From assembly GCF_020386615.1 (NCBI RefSeq), contig NZ_CP077769.1, forward strand, positions 3,472,001 to 3,536,000: DNA of 64,000 nt, written 5' to 3'. Shown here piece by piece: positions 24,205 through 33,593 of the stretch; the stretch's first letter is position 1, and every line of letters starts with the position of its first letter. The DNA comes from Chitinophaga pendula (GTDB taxonomy: Bacteria; Bacteroidota; Bacteroidia; Chitinophagales; Chitinophagaceae). Made by a program: the position numbers and the translations under genes. The notes below the pieces were generated by a model. That model had not been told where the DNA came from, ran no database searches, and saw only the letters and a list, made by a program, of their open reading frames with translations.

Positions 24205-26544
24205 ATGAAGCAAATACTTCTAATTCTATCTTGTCTTGCGACAGTAATACCCGTATTTAGCCAACGATATACTTTGAAGGGACATGTCATATCTACCTCT
24301 ACTAAGGAGCCTGTTATTGGAGCAACCATATTATTGCGGTTACAAACAGATTCATTAAAACAATATCCTACCATCACCGGCCACAACGGCGAGTTCCATA
24401 TGGAGGCAGCAGGCGGGGCGTACACCTTGCTGGTTCGGGCCTTTAATTTCCTTGGCTATTCGGTAGCAATAGTCTTAGAGAGAAACACCGACCTTGGTTT
24501 AATCAGCCTGGTTGATCATGTACAGCAGCTATCTGCCATACAGGTACAAGGTGAAAAATCGACATTGGAATTAAAAACTGACAAAAAGGTATTCAACGTG
24601 GGAAAAGATATCCTATCGAAGGGAGGCAGTGCGAATGACATCCTAAATAATGTGCCGTCGGTCAATGTAGACATACAGGGTAATGTATCGCTACGGGATA
24701 ATCAGAATGTTCGGATACTGATAAACGGGAAACCGTCCATGCAAACGCAGAACAATGGTCTATCACAAATCCCGGCGGCGAACATTGAAAAGATCGAAGT
24801 GATCAGCAACCCCTCGTCTGCCTATGAGGCGCAGGGTAGTGCAGGTATCATCAATATAATACTGAAGAAAAATGCCTCCCTTGGATTTAATGCATCGTTA
24901 CAGGCAGGACTTGCCAGTCCGAAGAACAATAGTATTAATCTCAATGCCAGTTACAAAACGCAAAGATTTAATGTATTCACTAATATTGGATACCGGGACC
25001 AGTCTTTATTGTTCATAGACGATATAATACGTATCAATAAGGCGCCCTATAACCAGCTTCGGCAAGCCAACCGTTCCCAGTTACACTTCGACAATCTAAA
25101 CCTTTACCTGGGAACAGATATTTACCTCAATGAAAGCAATACCTTGACGGCGAGTTATTACCGCACCAAAGTAGGTAATAACGACGCTAATAGCTTCTTC
25201 TACAACTATTTCAATGAACACGGTGCACTGGATAGCAGTATCAGTCGTTTCGAGCAATACCGTGAACCACAGCTATTCAACGAGCTGGAAGTAAATTATA
25301 CCAAAACCTTTCGGCAGCCGGGAAAAAAGTGGACCACCTATGTACAATATGATTTCTGGAATGATGATGAAAATCAAAATATCCGGCAGTTCAATGACCA
25401 GTCCAGTACCAAGCAGACAAATATTACCACGCGTGATATCGAGAGCAGTAAAGACATTTACTTACAAAGTGATTATAAATTACCGTTAAAATCAGGACAG
25501 CTGGAGATGGGTATCCGTAGCCAGTGGCGAGCCATCCGGAGCGAATATTCTGCCGATCAGGATGGGAAGTTATTGAACGGTAATAACAATAAACTCTTTT
25601 ATGATGAGAATATCTATGCCGCCTACGCTCAATATAATAAGAAGTGGAAACGCCTGGATGCTCAATTGGGATTACGTAGCGAGCTGTCCAGTATCCATAT
25701 CAGGGATCGCGAACAAACCATCAATAAAAGCAAACAATATACAGACCTTTTCCCTACCCTTCATTTGCAGTATGGCTTTCAAAATGAATGGACGCTACAG
25801 GCAAGTTATAGCCGCAGGATCAACCGTCCTAAATTCTGGCAGCTGAACACCTTTGCCGGCTTATCTGATCAGCGTTTCTTACAGCGAGGTAATCCAGATA
25901 TAGATCCTATGTATACGAATGCTATGGAATTATCATTATTGAAGAAAACGGGAAAATTGAGTATAAATCCGGGTATCTACTATCAGTATACGACTAATTA
26001 CTTTGGTGCAGTGATCGCCGTACAGGGCGATGGCAATTTAGTGCGAACGTGGGCCAACATGGGTACGGAAAATCGTTATGGTTTCGACATGACTACTACC
26101 TATAACCCGTATACCTGGTGGCGGCTCTCCTGGGATATAAACTACTACTCTTTCTCGCAGCGGGGCGAGTATGCAGGTAAAACATATAGTGCCGACAATA
26201 CGACCTGGTTTACGACCGCCCGCTCCAGCATGCGATTTCCTAAGATTGTGAATATAGACGGTAGTTTCACCTACCGTGGTAAGCGACAGGAAGTACAGGT
26301 AACCGTATCCGATCAATATCGTGCCAATATAGGATTCTCCAAAGACCTGTTCAAGGACCAATTAACGCTTTCCTTTAGTGTGAACAATATTTTCGACTCC
26401 AATATTTACGTAGAGGAAATGGACATTCCTACTTACTCTCTTTACAGCCGTTCGCAGCAAAAGGGAGTGGTTTATAATGCTAACGTAGTATACCGGCTGA
26501 ACCGAAGGAAGAGCCAGTCGGATCGTTTGCCGGCGGAGAAGTAG
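24205..26544 (+). CDS. Outer membrane beta-barrel receptor (CarboxypepD_reg plus plug plus OMP_b-brl type)
   Basis: 779 residues from the ATG at 24205, chosen because it starts a signal peptide (MKQILLILSCLATVIPVFS); an upstream frame of 40 more codons is open but implausible. A carboxypeptidase-regulatory-like domain (KGHVISTSTKEPVIGATILL) is followed by a plug (SANDILNNVPSVNVDIQGNV, VRILINGKPSM, NIEKIEVISNPSSAYEAQGS, GIINIILKK) and a barrel with LQASYSRRINRPKFWQL. No STN domain. A paralogue of the barrel at 12793, and like it divergent from a LytS/LytTR pair. Ligand unknown. Confidence 0.93.
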   Translation: MKQILLILSCLATVIPVFSQRYTLKGHVISTSTKEPVIGATILLRLQTDSLKQYPTITGHNGEFHMEAAGGAYTLLVRAFNFLGYSVAIVLERNTDLGLISLVDHVQQLSAIQVQGEKSTLELKTDKKVFNVGKDILSKGGSANDILNNVPSVNVDIQGNVSLRDNQNVRILINGKPSMQTQNNGLSQIPAANIEKIEVISNPSSAYEAQGSAGIINIILKKNASLGFNASLQAGLASPKNNSINLNASYKTQRFNVFTNIGYRDQSLLFIDDIIRINKAPYNQLRQANRSQLHFDNLNLYLGTDIYLNESNTLTASYYRTKVGNNDANSFFYNYFNEHGALDSSISRFEQYREPQLFNELEVNYTKTFRQPGKKWTTYVQYDFWNDDENQNIRQFNDQSSTKQTNITTRDIESSKDIYLQSDYKLPLKSGQLEMGIRSQWRAIRSEYSADQDGKLLNGNNNKLFYDENIYAAYAQYNKKWKRLDAQLGLRSELSSIHIRDREQTINKSKQYTDLFPTLHLQYGFQNEWTLQASYSRRINRPKFWQLNTFAGLSDQRFLQRGNPDIDPMYTNAMELSLLKKTGKLSINPGIYYQYTTNYFGAVIAVQGDGNLVRTWANMGTENRYGFDMTTTYNPYTWWRLSWDINYYSFSQRGEYAGKTYSADNTTWFTTARSSMRFPKIVNIDGSFTYRGKRQEVQVTVSDQYRANIGFSKDLFKDQLTLSFSVNNIFDSNIYVEEMDIPTYSLYSRSQQKGVVYNANVVYRLNRRKSQSDRLPAEK

Positions 26545-26664
26545 TTGCTGCATGTAACACATGCATTGTGCCAATATTTGGGATATAATGAAAGAATAGC
26601 GAGCGTTTCCCGTCTAAAATGTGTATATTTTGCATTACAGCACATATTCTTAAATAATGTAATC

Positions 26665-27147
26665 ATGATACACCACGGACAAGTAACACTCAGAAGAACA
26701 GTAATACCCGATTTAGAATTCCTGTTTGAATTCCAACTTGACAAAGAAGCTAATCATTTAGCGGCATTTACGCCCAAGGACCCTACGAACAAAGCAGCCT
26801 ACCTGGAAAAATTTGCCAAACATCTTGAGGATCCGACAATAAATATGCAGACAATTCTCGTTGACGGAATTATCGTAGGGAGTATTGCAAAATTTGAAAT
26901 GAGAGGAGATACTGAAATCACCTACTGGATCGACAAAAAATTTTGGGGACAAGGGATTACAACAACAGCACTTGATAACTTCCTTACACTGGAAAGCACA
27001 AGGCCTATTTTTGGACGGGTAGCGTTTGACAATTTTGGCTCCCAAAGAGTTTTGGAAAAGTGTGGTTTTGTAAAAACGGGTACGGATAAAGGCTTTGCAA
27101 ATGCGCGACAAACAGAGGTAGAAGAATTTATTTATAAGCTGTTATAA
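26665..27147 (+). CDS. GNAT-family N-acetyltransferase
   Basis: 160 residues from the ATG at 26665 (MIHHGQVTLRRTVIPDLEFL); the open frame continues 120 nt upstream without a believable start. GNAT motifs: a strand and acetyl-CoA loop in TEITYWIDKKFWGQGITTTA (GQGITT), then GRVAFDNFGSQRVLEKCGFV. The layout is that of RimJ/RimL-like acetyltransferases that act on small molecules or N-terminal residues. It lies 120 bp after the OMP barrel gene on the same strand, and its role is not tied to it by sequence. Confidence 0.88.
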   Translation: MIHHGQVTLRRTVIPDLEFLFEFQLDKEANHLAAFTPKDPTNKAAYLEKFAKHLEDPTINMQTILVDGIIVGSIAKFEMRGDTEITYWIDKKFWGQGITTTALDNFLTLESTRPIFGRVAFDNFGSQRVLEKCGFVKTGTDKGFANARQTEVEEFIYKLL

Positions 27148-27275
27148 TATTTGATCGGAGGTCTAATTTTTCAGCTGTACTAACGGCATATTATCCATGC
27201 AACTTTTGGACATCAGCACCGTCTTTACATACGAATATTAATCCATTTGAAACCACCTGAACCGAATTATTAAAT

Positions 27276-29291
27276 ATGTCAGTTTCATCTGTTAAAGCGC
27301 TTTGCATATTTATATTATGCTTGCTGTCCTGTGAGTATCTATCTGCTCACAATGGAAGTATTGCTTATGCCTATCCACTTGGTGAGATCAAAGTTGACGG
27401 CGATCTTACTGATTGGCCCAAAGATGCCGTGAGGTATAAGATTGCCGTACATCCCTCGGATACGAAGCCTCAAAATGAATCCGACTTTTCCGGTTTTTTC
27501 CAACTAGGGTATAGCCTTGCCAATCAGTCCTTATATGTAGCCTTTACTATAACAGACAATGATTTCGTTGAGGATACGTCCAAATACGTACAATGGAATA
27601 CGCAAGATGGACTGGAGGTCAGTATAGATGCACGTCATTTGCTGGCGGGTTCCGGGGTTGCATCATTTATGTACAGTAAGAAGCTGCGTAACACGAACAA
27701 TGCTTTCTATGATCCATTTGCCAGCAAAGCAACCTGGGATATCATGGAAGTTGCCGTTATACATCGTGGCAACACCCGTATCTATGAATGGCGGATTCAG
27801 TTGGGTAACGAGCTGACAGTAGGTAAGTCGGTCGGATTCGATTTTCATGTATTTGACAAGGACCGCGATGGAAGTTTTTCCTGGTCTGCGTGGGGGAAGG
27901 GAGAAGCTAAGTATATGAATACCAACAGCCTTGGCGACATTGTCTTTATGCCTGCGGATAGAAAATTGTCCGCTGTTATTGGAAAATTGAGCTGGAACAA
28001 GCCACAGACAACAAAACTTCCAGGCAGCGTTCGTGTTATCTCATTAGATAATCCTAAACTTTGGGTTACAGCCGAAGTAGACAGCCTGGGTAATTATGCT
28101 GTAATGATACCTTCCGGGAAATATAAGCTCGCATTGTCTGAGACGTATTTTTCCTCTGCAGATGGACCTTATGCTGCCAACCAGGAAGGACCAATTACGA
28201 TTGTGGTCAGATCTGGACAAAAGGTTGTTTCACCTGCGCTTGTTATCTCGTCGACTCCCCTACCTGACCTGATCCCCAATAAGGGCGTTCTGTTAGATTT
28301 TACGACATCCAGCGCCAGCAGAATAGATAATTTCATTGAAACTTATCGCAATTACTATGGTATACCAGGTGTTTCACTCGCCCTAATCAAAGATGGGAAA
28401 CTGGTTTATCATAAAACATATGGCGTTAGTAATACGATGACCGGGGACAAAGTAAATGACAATACATTATTTGAGGCGGCGTCTATTACCAAACCTGTAT
28501 TTGCCTTCGCTGTCGAGCGATTGGCAGAACGAGGAGTTATCAACCTCGATCGGCCACTGTACGAGTATCTACCATATAAAGATATCGAATACGATGAACG
28601 ATATAAGCTGATGACTGCAAGACATGTGTTAACCCACCGAACTGGCTTTCCAAATTGGCGATGGATGAATGATGATGGAAAACTGAACCTGAAATTCACC
28701 CCAGGTACCGCATTTAACTACTCAGGTGAAGGTTTCGAATATTTGAAACTAGTGGTAGAAAAAATTACCAGTAAAAAAGTGGAACAGGTATTACAGGAGG
28801 AAGTGATTCAACCAATCGGACTGTACCATACTTTCTTTTCAAAAAATGATTCTCTACAGCGGATGGTGGCGTATGGACATTATGATAAACGGCCAAGCAA
28901 AAACGATCTTCCTGAAAGTCCAGGCATGGCATATTCTATGCATACGGAGGCTAAAATTTTCACCAGATTCATGCTGTATCTGTTAGAACAAAAAGGGCTG
29001 AAACCAGCAACGTATGATACAATACTCTCTAAGCATTCAGAATATCCTTTCGCTGATGAAGTGCATAAACCCAAAGTTCCTACGTATATGGGTATGAGTC
29101 TTGAGATCAGAGAAACTCCTTTTGGTAAGACATTCGGCCATGGTGGCAATAATGGTGATTTCACTTGCAGATTTGAAGTCTATAAAGACTTAAAAATGGG
29201 ATATGTTATTTTTACGAATTCCAATACCTCTAGTCCATTATTGGAAAACCTTAACAAGTTTCTAGTGGAAGGGAAAGATAAAGCATTGTAA
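27276..29291 (+). CDS. Secreted fusion of a CBM9-like domain and a class C beta-lactamase-type serine hydrolase
   Basis: 671 residues. Signal peptide, then a carbohydrate-binding-module-9-like domain (about 30-230: KVDGDLTDWPKDAVRYKIAV, LYVAFTITDNDFVEDTSKYV, WNTQDGLEVSIDAR). A small regulatory-type beta-sandwich (about 235-330) follows. The rest is a beta-lactamase/esterase fold (about 345-660): the nucleophile in SITKP, the tyrosine YSG in FNYSGEGFEYL and the third motif HGGNNGDF. Class C-type hydrolases include D-alanyl peptidases, esterases and beta-lactamases. The sugar-binding front suggests a surface polymer substrate (inference). No operon partner. Confidence 0.9.
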   Translation: MSVSSVKALCIFILCLLSCEYLSAHNGSIAYAYPLGEIKVDGDLTDWPKDAVRYKIAVHPSDTKPQNESDFSGFFQLGYSLANQSLYVAFTITDNDFVEDTSKYVQWNTQDGLEVSIDARHLLAGSGVASFMYSKKLRNTNNAFYDPFASKATWDIMEVAVIHRGNTRIYEWRIQLGNELTVGKSVGFDFHVFDKDRDGSFSWSAWGKGEAKYMNTNSLGDIVFMPADRKLSAVIGKLSWNKPQTTKLPGSVRVISLDNPKLWVTAEVDSLGNYAVMIPSGKYKLALSETYFSSADGPYAANQEGPITIVVRSGQKVVSPALVISSTPLPDLIPNKGVLLDFTTSSASRIDNFIETYRNYYGIPGVSLALIKDGKLVYHKTYGVSNTMTGDKVNDNTLFEAASITKPVFAFAVERLAERGVINLDRPLYEYLPYKDIEYDERYKLMTARHVLTHRTGFPNWRWMNDDGKLNLKFTPGTAFNYSGEGFEYLKLVVEKITSKKVEQVLQEEVIQPIGLYHTFFSKNDSLQRMVAYGHYDKRPSKNDLPESPGMAYSMHTEAKIFTRFMLYLLEQKGLKPATYDTILSKHSEYPFADEVHKPKVPTYMGMSLEIRETPFGKTFGHGGNNGDFTCRFEVYKDLKMGYVIFTNSNTSSPLLENLNKFLVEGKDKAL

Positions 29292-29308
29292 TGTATTGGA
29301 CATCTTCC

Positions 29309-29352
29309 AAAAAAAAAGGCTTCAAAATCAACATTTTGAAGCCTTTTTTTTT
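29309..29352 (+). terminator. Strong bidirectional-looking intrinsic terminator
   Basis: A hairpin with a 20-bp symmetric stem (A9 GGCTTCAAAAT / ATTTTGAAGCC T9, loop CAAC), starting 17 bp after the CBM9-beta-lactamase stop. The nine T's follow on the plus strand; the minus strand also ends in a T-run. Confidence 0.9.
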
Positions 29353-29440
29353 GGATACTCATTTTTGTTATGAAAACCCTCAAACAGGTTAAGCCCATTT
29401 TTCTTACCTGATTCACCTTTGCAGTATCAAAAATATGATT

Positions 29441-30355
29441 ATGCAAATAGTAATTACAGGTTCACTAGGGAATATAGGTAAACCGCTTACCAAGCAATTA
29501 GTACAGAAGGGACATGCTGTTACTGTCATCAGTAGTAAAGTGGAAAGGAGCGCTGCCATCGAATTATTGGGAGCGACCCCTGCCATTGGTTCATTCCGTG
29601 ATGTTGACTTTTTAACTGATACCTTCAGAGGTGCTGATATCGTTTATCTAATGGAGGCCTGGGAAGGCATTGGAAGTCTATTTGATAAAGAGATGGACTT
29701 TGTCGCCGCGTTTGGTATCATTGGCAACAATTACAAAAAGGCAGTGGAGCGGTCTGGGGTAAAGCGTATTGTACACTTGAGCAGTGTAGGCGCCCATACG
29801 GATAAAGGCAATGGTAGTCTTTATCTGCACAATACAGTAGAGGCGATACTTAACACGCTGCCTACCGATGTATCGATAAAGTTTATGAGACCCGTTGGCT
29901 TTTTTACCAATCTATTCAGGCATATCCAAACTATCAAAACCAAAGGCGCCATCATACAAACTTATGGAGGTGACAGAAAAGAGCCTTGGGTGTCGCCTTT
30001 GGACATAGCTTCTACCATTGCTGACGAAATGGAAAAGCCTTTTCACGACAGAACCGTACATTACGTGGCCAGCGATGAAGTATCCCCCAATGAAATAGCG
30101 AAGATAATCGGCAATGCGATAGGTATGCCAGATCTTCAATGGAAAGTTGTTCCCGAAGAAGACATGTACAGTGGCATGCTGGCAGCAGGCATGAATGAAT
30201 GGATAGCTAAAGGTTTTGTTGAGATGCAGGCAGCGCAAAGAAATGCTACTCTTTATGAAGATTTTTATCTTAACAAACCGGCATTAGGTAAAGTAAAATT
30301 AGCGGAATTCGCAAAAGAATTCGCCATTGCTTATAACAATTCCGCGAAACAATAG
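29441..30355 (+). CDS. NmrA/SDR-atypical NAD(P)-binding protein
   Basis: 304 residues from the ATG at 29441 (an ATG two codons earlier is also possible). Rossmann start MQIVITGSLGNIGKPLTKQL with the GxxGxxG loop, then GADIVYLMEAWEG, GVKRIVHLSSVGAHTDKGN and MRPVGFFTNL, as in NmrA-like and NAD(P)H-binding proteins of the extended SDR group. These either reduce quinone-like substrates or sense redox state; no Tyr-x3-Lys catalytic pair is clear. An AraC-type regulator follows 75 bp downstream on the same strand. Confidence 0.88.
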   Translation: MQIVITGSLGNIGKPLTKQLVQKGHAVTVISSKVERSAAIELLGATPAIGSFRDVDFLTDTFRGADIVYLMEAWEGIGSLFDKEMDFVAAFGIIGNNYKKAVERSGVKRIVHLSSVGAHTDKGNGSLYLHNTVEAILNTLPTDVSIKFMRPVGFFTNLFRHIQTIKTKGAIIQTYGGDRKEPWVSPLDIASTIADEMEKPFHDRTVHYVASDEVSPNEIAKIIGNAIGMPDLQWKVVPEEDMYSGMLAAGMNEWIAKGFVEMQAAQRNATLYEDFYLNKPALGKVKLAEFAKEFAIAYNNSAKQ

Positions 30356-30430
30356 ACACAAAAAAGAACATTGGGGTGATATCAGTTCCATAAGCATTTG
30401 TTGTAAATTTGTAAAAGGGAGATATTTCGA

Positions 30431-31348
30431 ATGACTAAAACTCAGGTTACATCTTGTACATTCAATTCATTGACAGCATTTCACAGTACTTTTGGGCTTC
30501 CCAAGCCCTTACATCCGTTGGTGAGTTTTATTAAGATCAGGGACATGAAATACGACCTGCGTGACTTGCCTGATTCCATTATCCTGAATTTTTTTAAGAT
30601 TGCCTATAAAACAAATCTTTGTGGAAAGGCGAAGTATGGTCAACATTTTTATGACTTCGGTGAAGGCGGTTTGGTATTTACGGCACCCAACCAGGTATTT
30701 GAGCGTCCAGATGGCAACAGCAACCAAGGTTATCTATTACTTATTCATCCCGATTTTCTTCTATCTTATCCATTATCCAAAAAAATCAAGCAATATGGTT
30801 TCTTTTCCTACGCAGCTAATGAAGCACTACACTTGTCGGAGAAAGAAAGGGAAGTGATCATCGCCTTATTTAAGGGCATCGAGGATGAATTAAATAACAG
30901 GATAGACGATTTCAGTCAGGATGTCATGATATCTCAGATTGACCTTTTGCTGACTTACAGCAATCGTTTTTATAAGCGACAGTTCATTACCCGGAAGGCC
31001 ATCAATAATAATTTGCTACAACAACTAGAAGAAATCCTGGATAATTATTATGATAGAGATATGCCCATCAAACAAGGTATACCAACTGTTCAATATCTGG
31101 CAGATCAAATAAATCTGTCGCCAAGCTATTTAAGCGACCTGTTGCGATCGTTAACTGGTTATAATGCGCAATATCTTATACATCATAAACTTGTTGAAAA
31201 GGCAAAAGAGATATTATCAACTTCAAATTCATCAATTGCAGAGGTAGCTTATCAACTAGGGTTTGATTATCCGCAGTCTTTCAGCCGTTTATTTAAAACA
31301 AAAACAAATGTTTCTCCAGTTGAGTTCAAGAAATCTTTTAACTCTTAG
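30431..31348 (+). CDS. AraC-family transcriptional regulator
   Basis: 305 residues. The N-terminal part (about 1-180, HSTFGLPKPLHPLVSFIKIR at its start) is an AraC-type ligand region. The C-terminal HTH pair (about 195-303) reads VQYLADQINLSPSYLSDLLR, IHHKLVEKAKEILSTSNSSI, then QLGFDYPQSFSRLFKTKTNV and SPVEFKK. A -7-like box TAAATTTG lies at 30404-30411, 19 bp before the ATG. May control the NmrA-like gene upstream. Confidence 0.9.
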   Translation: MTKTQVTSCTFNSLTAFHSTFGLPKPLHPLVSFIKIRDMKYDLRDLPDSIILNFFKIAYKTNLCGKAKYGQHFYDFGEGGLVFTAPNQVFERPDGNSNQGYLLLIHPDFLLSYPLSKKIKQYGFFSYAANEALHLSEKEREVIIALFKGIEDELNNRIDDFSQDVMISQIDLLLTYSNRFYKRQFITRKAINNNLLQQLEEILDNYYDRDMPIKQGIPTVQYLADQINLSPSYLSDLLRSLTGYNAQYLIHHKLVEKAKEILSTSNSSIAEVAYQLGFDYPQSFSRLFKTKTNVSPVEFKKSFNS

Positions 31349-31775
31349 TTAATAAGAAAGAATTTTAAACAGCAAAACCGCTTACAACACTTTTTATTGG
31401 AAAAAGCTGTGAAAAACGGACATGGAGAACAAAGCACATACGTGTGCGTATTTCATAATTTCTCCTATAAAATTGGGGGATCGGCTCCTCTATATTTCGT
31501 AACAATTTTTTTGGATTAACGGAATCATTTTGATACTACCTAATAGCCTCTACAGTTATAATCGCTGTGCCAGTCAATCCAATTGGACAGTCAAACGTCC
31601 TGCTACCTAGCCTATAGACAGAACTTTCCTTATTATTTTCATATTTTTTCATTTTTATTACTCCACAAGTATTTGATAATCATTTATTTTTCCTTTTACG
31701 TTTGTTACTTACTAAAAGGTAGGTATTTGTGTAAAGGTAGTCTTAATCTTAAATTGCTCCCCTAAAGGTTGAACT
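31349..31775. other. 427-bp intergenic region, no gene found
   Basis: AT-rich region between the AraC-type gene and the alpha/beta hydrolase. A 60-codon open frame at about 31,583-31,765 is rich in Phe, Tyr and Leu without a signal peptide or RBS and I do not believe it. No hairpin of note and no consensus promoter pair. Confidence 0.5.
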
Positions 31776-32657
31776 ATGAACTACCATTATTTAGGTCAGG
31801 AGTTTAATGAAATTTTTACTCAGAAGTGGGCAAACGTCAATGACATCAATATTCATTACGTAACAGGAGGAGAAGGCGAGCCGATTGTGCTGCTGCATGG
31901 TTATCCACAAACATGGTACGCTTATCGTCACATTATGCCAGAATTGGCCAAACATTTTAAGGTGATCGTTCCTGATCTTCGCGGCTTGGGTGATTCGGAC
32001 AAACCAGCATCGGGATATGATATTTACACAGTTGCAGATGATATTTATCTATTGATTCAACAGCTGGGCTATAAAAGTATTCGTCTGTTGGGGCATGACT
32101 TTGGTGCCAACGTAGCCTATGCCTATGCGGCTTCACACCGTGATGAAGTAAGTAAACTGGCTTTTCTGGATGTTGGTCTGCTTGGGGAACAACTAGCTAA
32201 TAGGCCTCTATTACCTCGTAACAGTAAATCACTTTGGTGGTTTCCTTTTCATATGGTTCCTGAATTGCCTGAACTATTGGTTAAAGGCCGCGAAGAGATT
32301 TACTTAAATTGGTTTTATCAACAAACTACATTTAATAAAGACGCTATTGATGAAGCAGCACTTAAAGAATATGTACGCTGCTATGCCTCCCCTGGAGGTA
32401 TGAAAGCTGGGTTCGATTATTACCGATCTCTGCTTGTAGACTTTGAACTTAATGCTGAGCAAGCCAAAATAAAACTGAAAATACCTGTATTAGCGTTGGG
32501 TGGTGCTTTAAGCTTTGGGATGCTACCTTATGAATCCTGGAAAATGGTATGTGAAGACTGTAAAGGTGGTGTCATCGCAAATTCTGGACATTATATCGCG
32601 GAGGAACAGCCACAACTTTTACTGGAGCAACTACTACCATTCTTTGTAGATGCCTGA
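31776..32657 (+). CDS. Alpha/beta hydrolase, epoxide hydrolase/haloacetate dehalogenase type
   Basis: 293 residues. Oxyanion-hole region IVLLHGYPQTWYAYRHIMPE, the VIVPDLRGLGDSDKP segment of epoxide hydrolases, the nucleophile elbow LLGHDFGANVAYAYA (Asp nucleophile as in epoxide hydrolases and dehalogenases), a cap domain (about 145-220), and the catalytic His in NSGHYIAEEQP. The Asp nucleophile suggests epoxide, haloacetate or ester hydrolysis; the substrate is unknown. No signal peptide, so cytoplasmic. Confidence 0.92.
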   Translation: MNYHYLGQEFNEIFTQKWANVNDINIHYVTGGEGEPIVLLHGYPQTWYAYRHIMPELAKHFKVIVPDLRGLGDSDKPASGYDIYTVADDIYLLIQQLGYKSIRLLGHDFGANVAYAYAASHRDEVSKLAFLDVGLLGEQLANRPLLPRNSKSLWWFPFHMVPELPELLVKGREEIYLNWFYQQTTFNKDAIDEAALKEYVRCYASPGGMKAGFDYYRSLLVDFELNAEQAKIKLKIPVLALGGALSFGMLPYESWKMVCEDCKGGVIANSGHYIAEEQPQLLLEQLLPFFVDA

Positions 32658-32914
32658 CAATAAAAGACACAGTCAATGCAAGCATCGCCTGAACAAACTT
32701 TTATGTTACCATTCACCTTCGACTTGAATGCAATAAATAAGGATCATGCCGAGAATAACCGGGGAAGCAAACAAGTCGCAAACTTAGTTTATGCATTATA
32801 TATAGAAAAGGATCTCACCTCCTCCGGAAACATTTCTTTACCAAAACTTAATATCCGGCTGTCATTGAAACTACGAATTTTGTATCGGCTGATTTTATGT
32901 CATGTAATATAATA

Positions 32915-33475
32915 ATGTCAATGGACTATCAAGGGGCTTCCGATACAGAGCTATGGTTATTCTACCAGAAGAGCGACATCAAGGCATACAATGAGTTATT
33001 TAACCGCTATGCTGATTTGATGTACCGCCAGGCACTACGGCACGTAAAAAATTCGATGGATGCAGAGGAATTAACAATGGACTTATTTTTTAATATCTGG
33101 AAAAAGCGGGAACAACTAAGCCCCAACGCAGGCCATAATCTTATAGGGTATCTTACTTACGCTATGCGCAACCGTGTCATCAATTATTTACGAAAAAACA
33201 TTCCGGGCACCGTTTCTACAGCATTACTGCAAGATGATATGCTAATCGAAGGCAGCTACGCTGACCATACTTTAATGGCGAAGGATATGGCATATATTTA
33301 TCAGCACTACCTGGATGCCCTCAGTCCGCAACGCCGTAAAATTTTCATGCTGCACCGCGAAGAAAATATGAGTTACACCCAAATCGCCCGCGAAATGAAC
33401 CTGTCCAAAAAGACTGTTGAAAACTACATGAATGCCGCGTTAGCCACACTTCGTGAAACAAGAAAAAAATACTGA
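32915..33475 (+). CDS. ECF-type RNA polymerase sigma factor
   Basis: 186 residues from the ATG at 32915; ATGs at 32897 and 32921 are also in frame and the choice is uncertain. Region 2: DIKAYNELFNRYADLMYRQA and DAEELTMDLFFNIWKKREQL. Region 4: ALSPQRRKIFMLHREENMSY then TQIAREMNLSKKTVENYMNA. First gene of a sigma-FecR-TonB receptor-lipoprotein series on one strand (32.9-42.2 kb). In contrast to the sigma factor at 4790 it lacks the hydrophobic tail. Confidence 0.94.
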   Translation: MSMDYQGASDTELWLFYQKSDIKAYNELFNRYADLMYRQALRHVKNSMDAEELTMDLFFNIWKKREQLSPNAGHNLIGYLTYAMRNRVINYLRKNIPGTVSTALLQDDMLIEGSYADHTLMAKDMAYIYQHYLDALSPQRRKIFMLHREENMSYTQIAREMNLSKKTVENYMNAALATLRETRKKY

Positions 33476-33539
33476 TTGCTCCCCTCCGCCTACAATATTT
33501 CTTAAAATCTAAGAAAATTTCTTAAAAAAAGTATCCATC

Positions 33540-33555
33540 TAGGGGGTGTCCCCTA
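33540..33555 (+). promoter_or_regulatory. Small GC-rich hairpin between sigma and fecR
   Basis: TAGGGG and CCCCTA pair around a GTGT loop, followed by TTTTC. It sits 39 bp before the fecR GTG start. It could act as an attenuator or weak terminator that lowers anti-sigma expression relative to sigma. Seen only as base pairing. Confidence 0.4.
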
Positions 33556-33593
33556 TTTTCTGGTGTTATTAAAGGTAGGAGGATCTAAAAAAA

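Noticed and set aside
31583..31765. 60-codon plus-strand open frame
   Set aside because: Low-complexity Phe/Tyr/Leu-rich stretch in an AT-rich spacer, no signal peptide, no homologous look and no promoter.
32676..32912. 78-codon open frame between the hydrolase and the sigma factor
   Set aside because: Overlaps the sigma start, has an implausible composition in its second half and no recognised domain; more likely untranslated leader.
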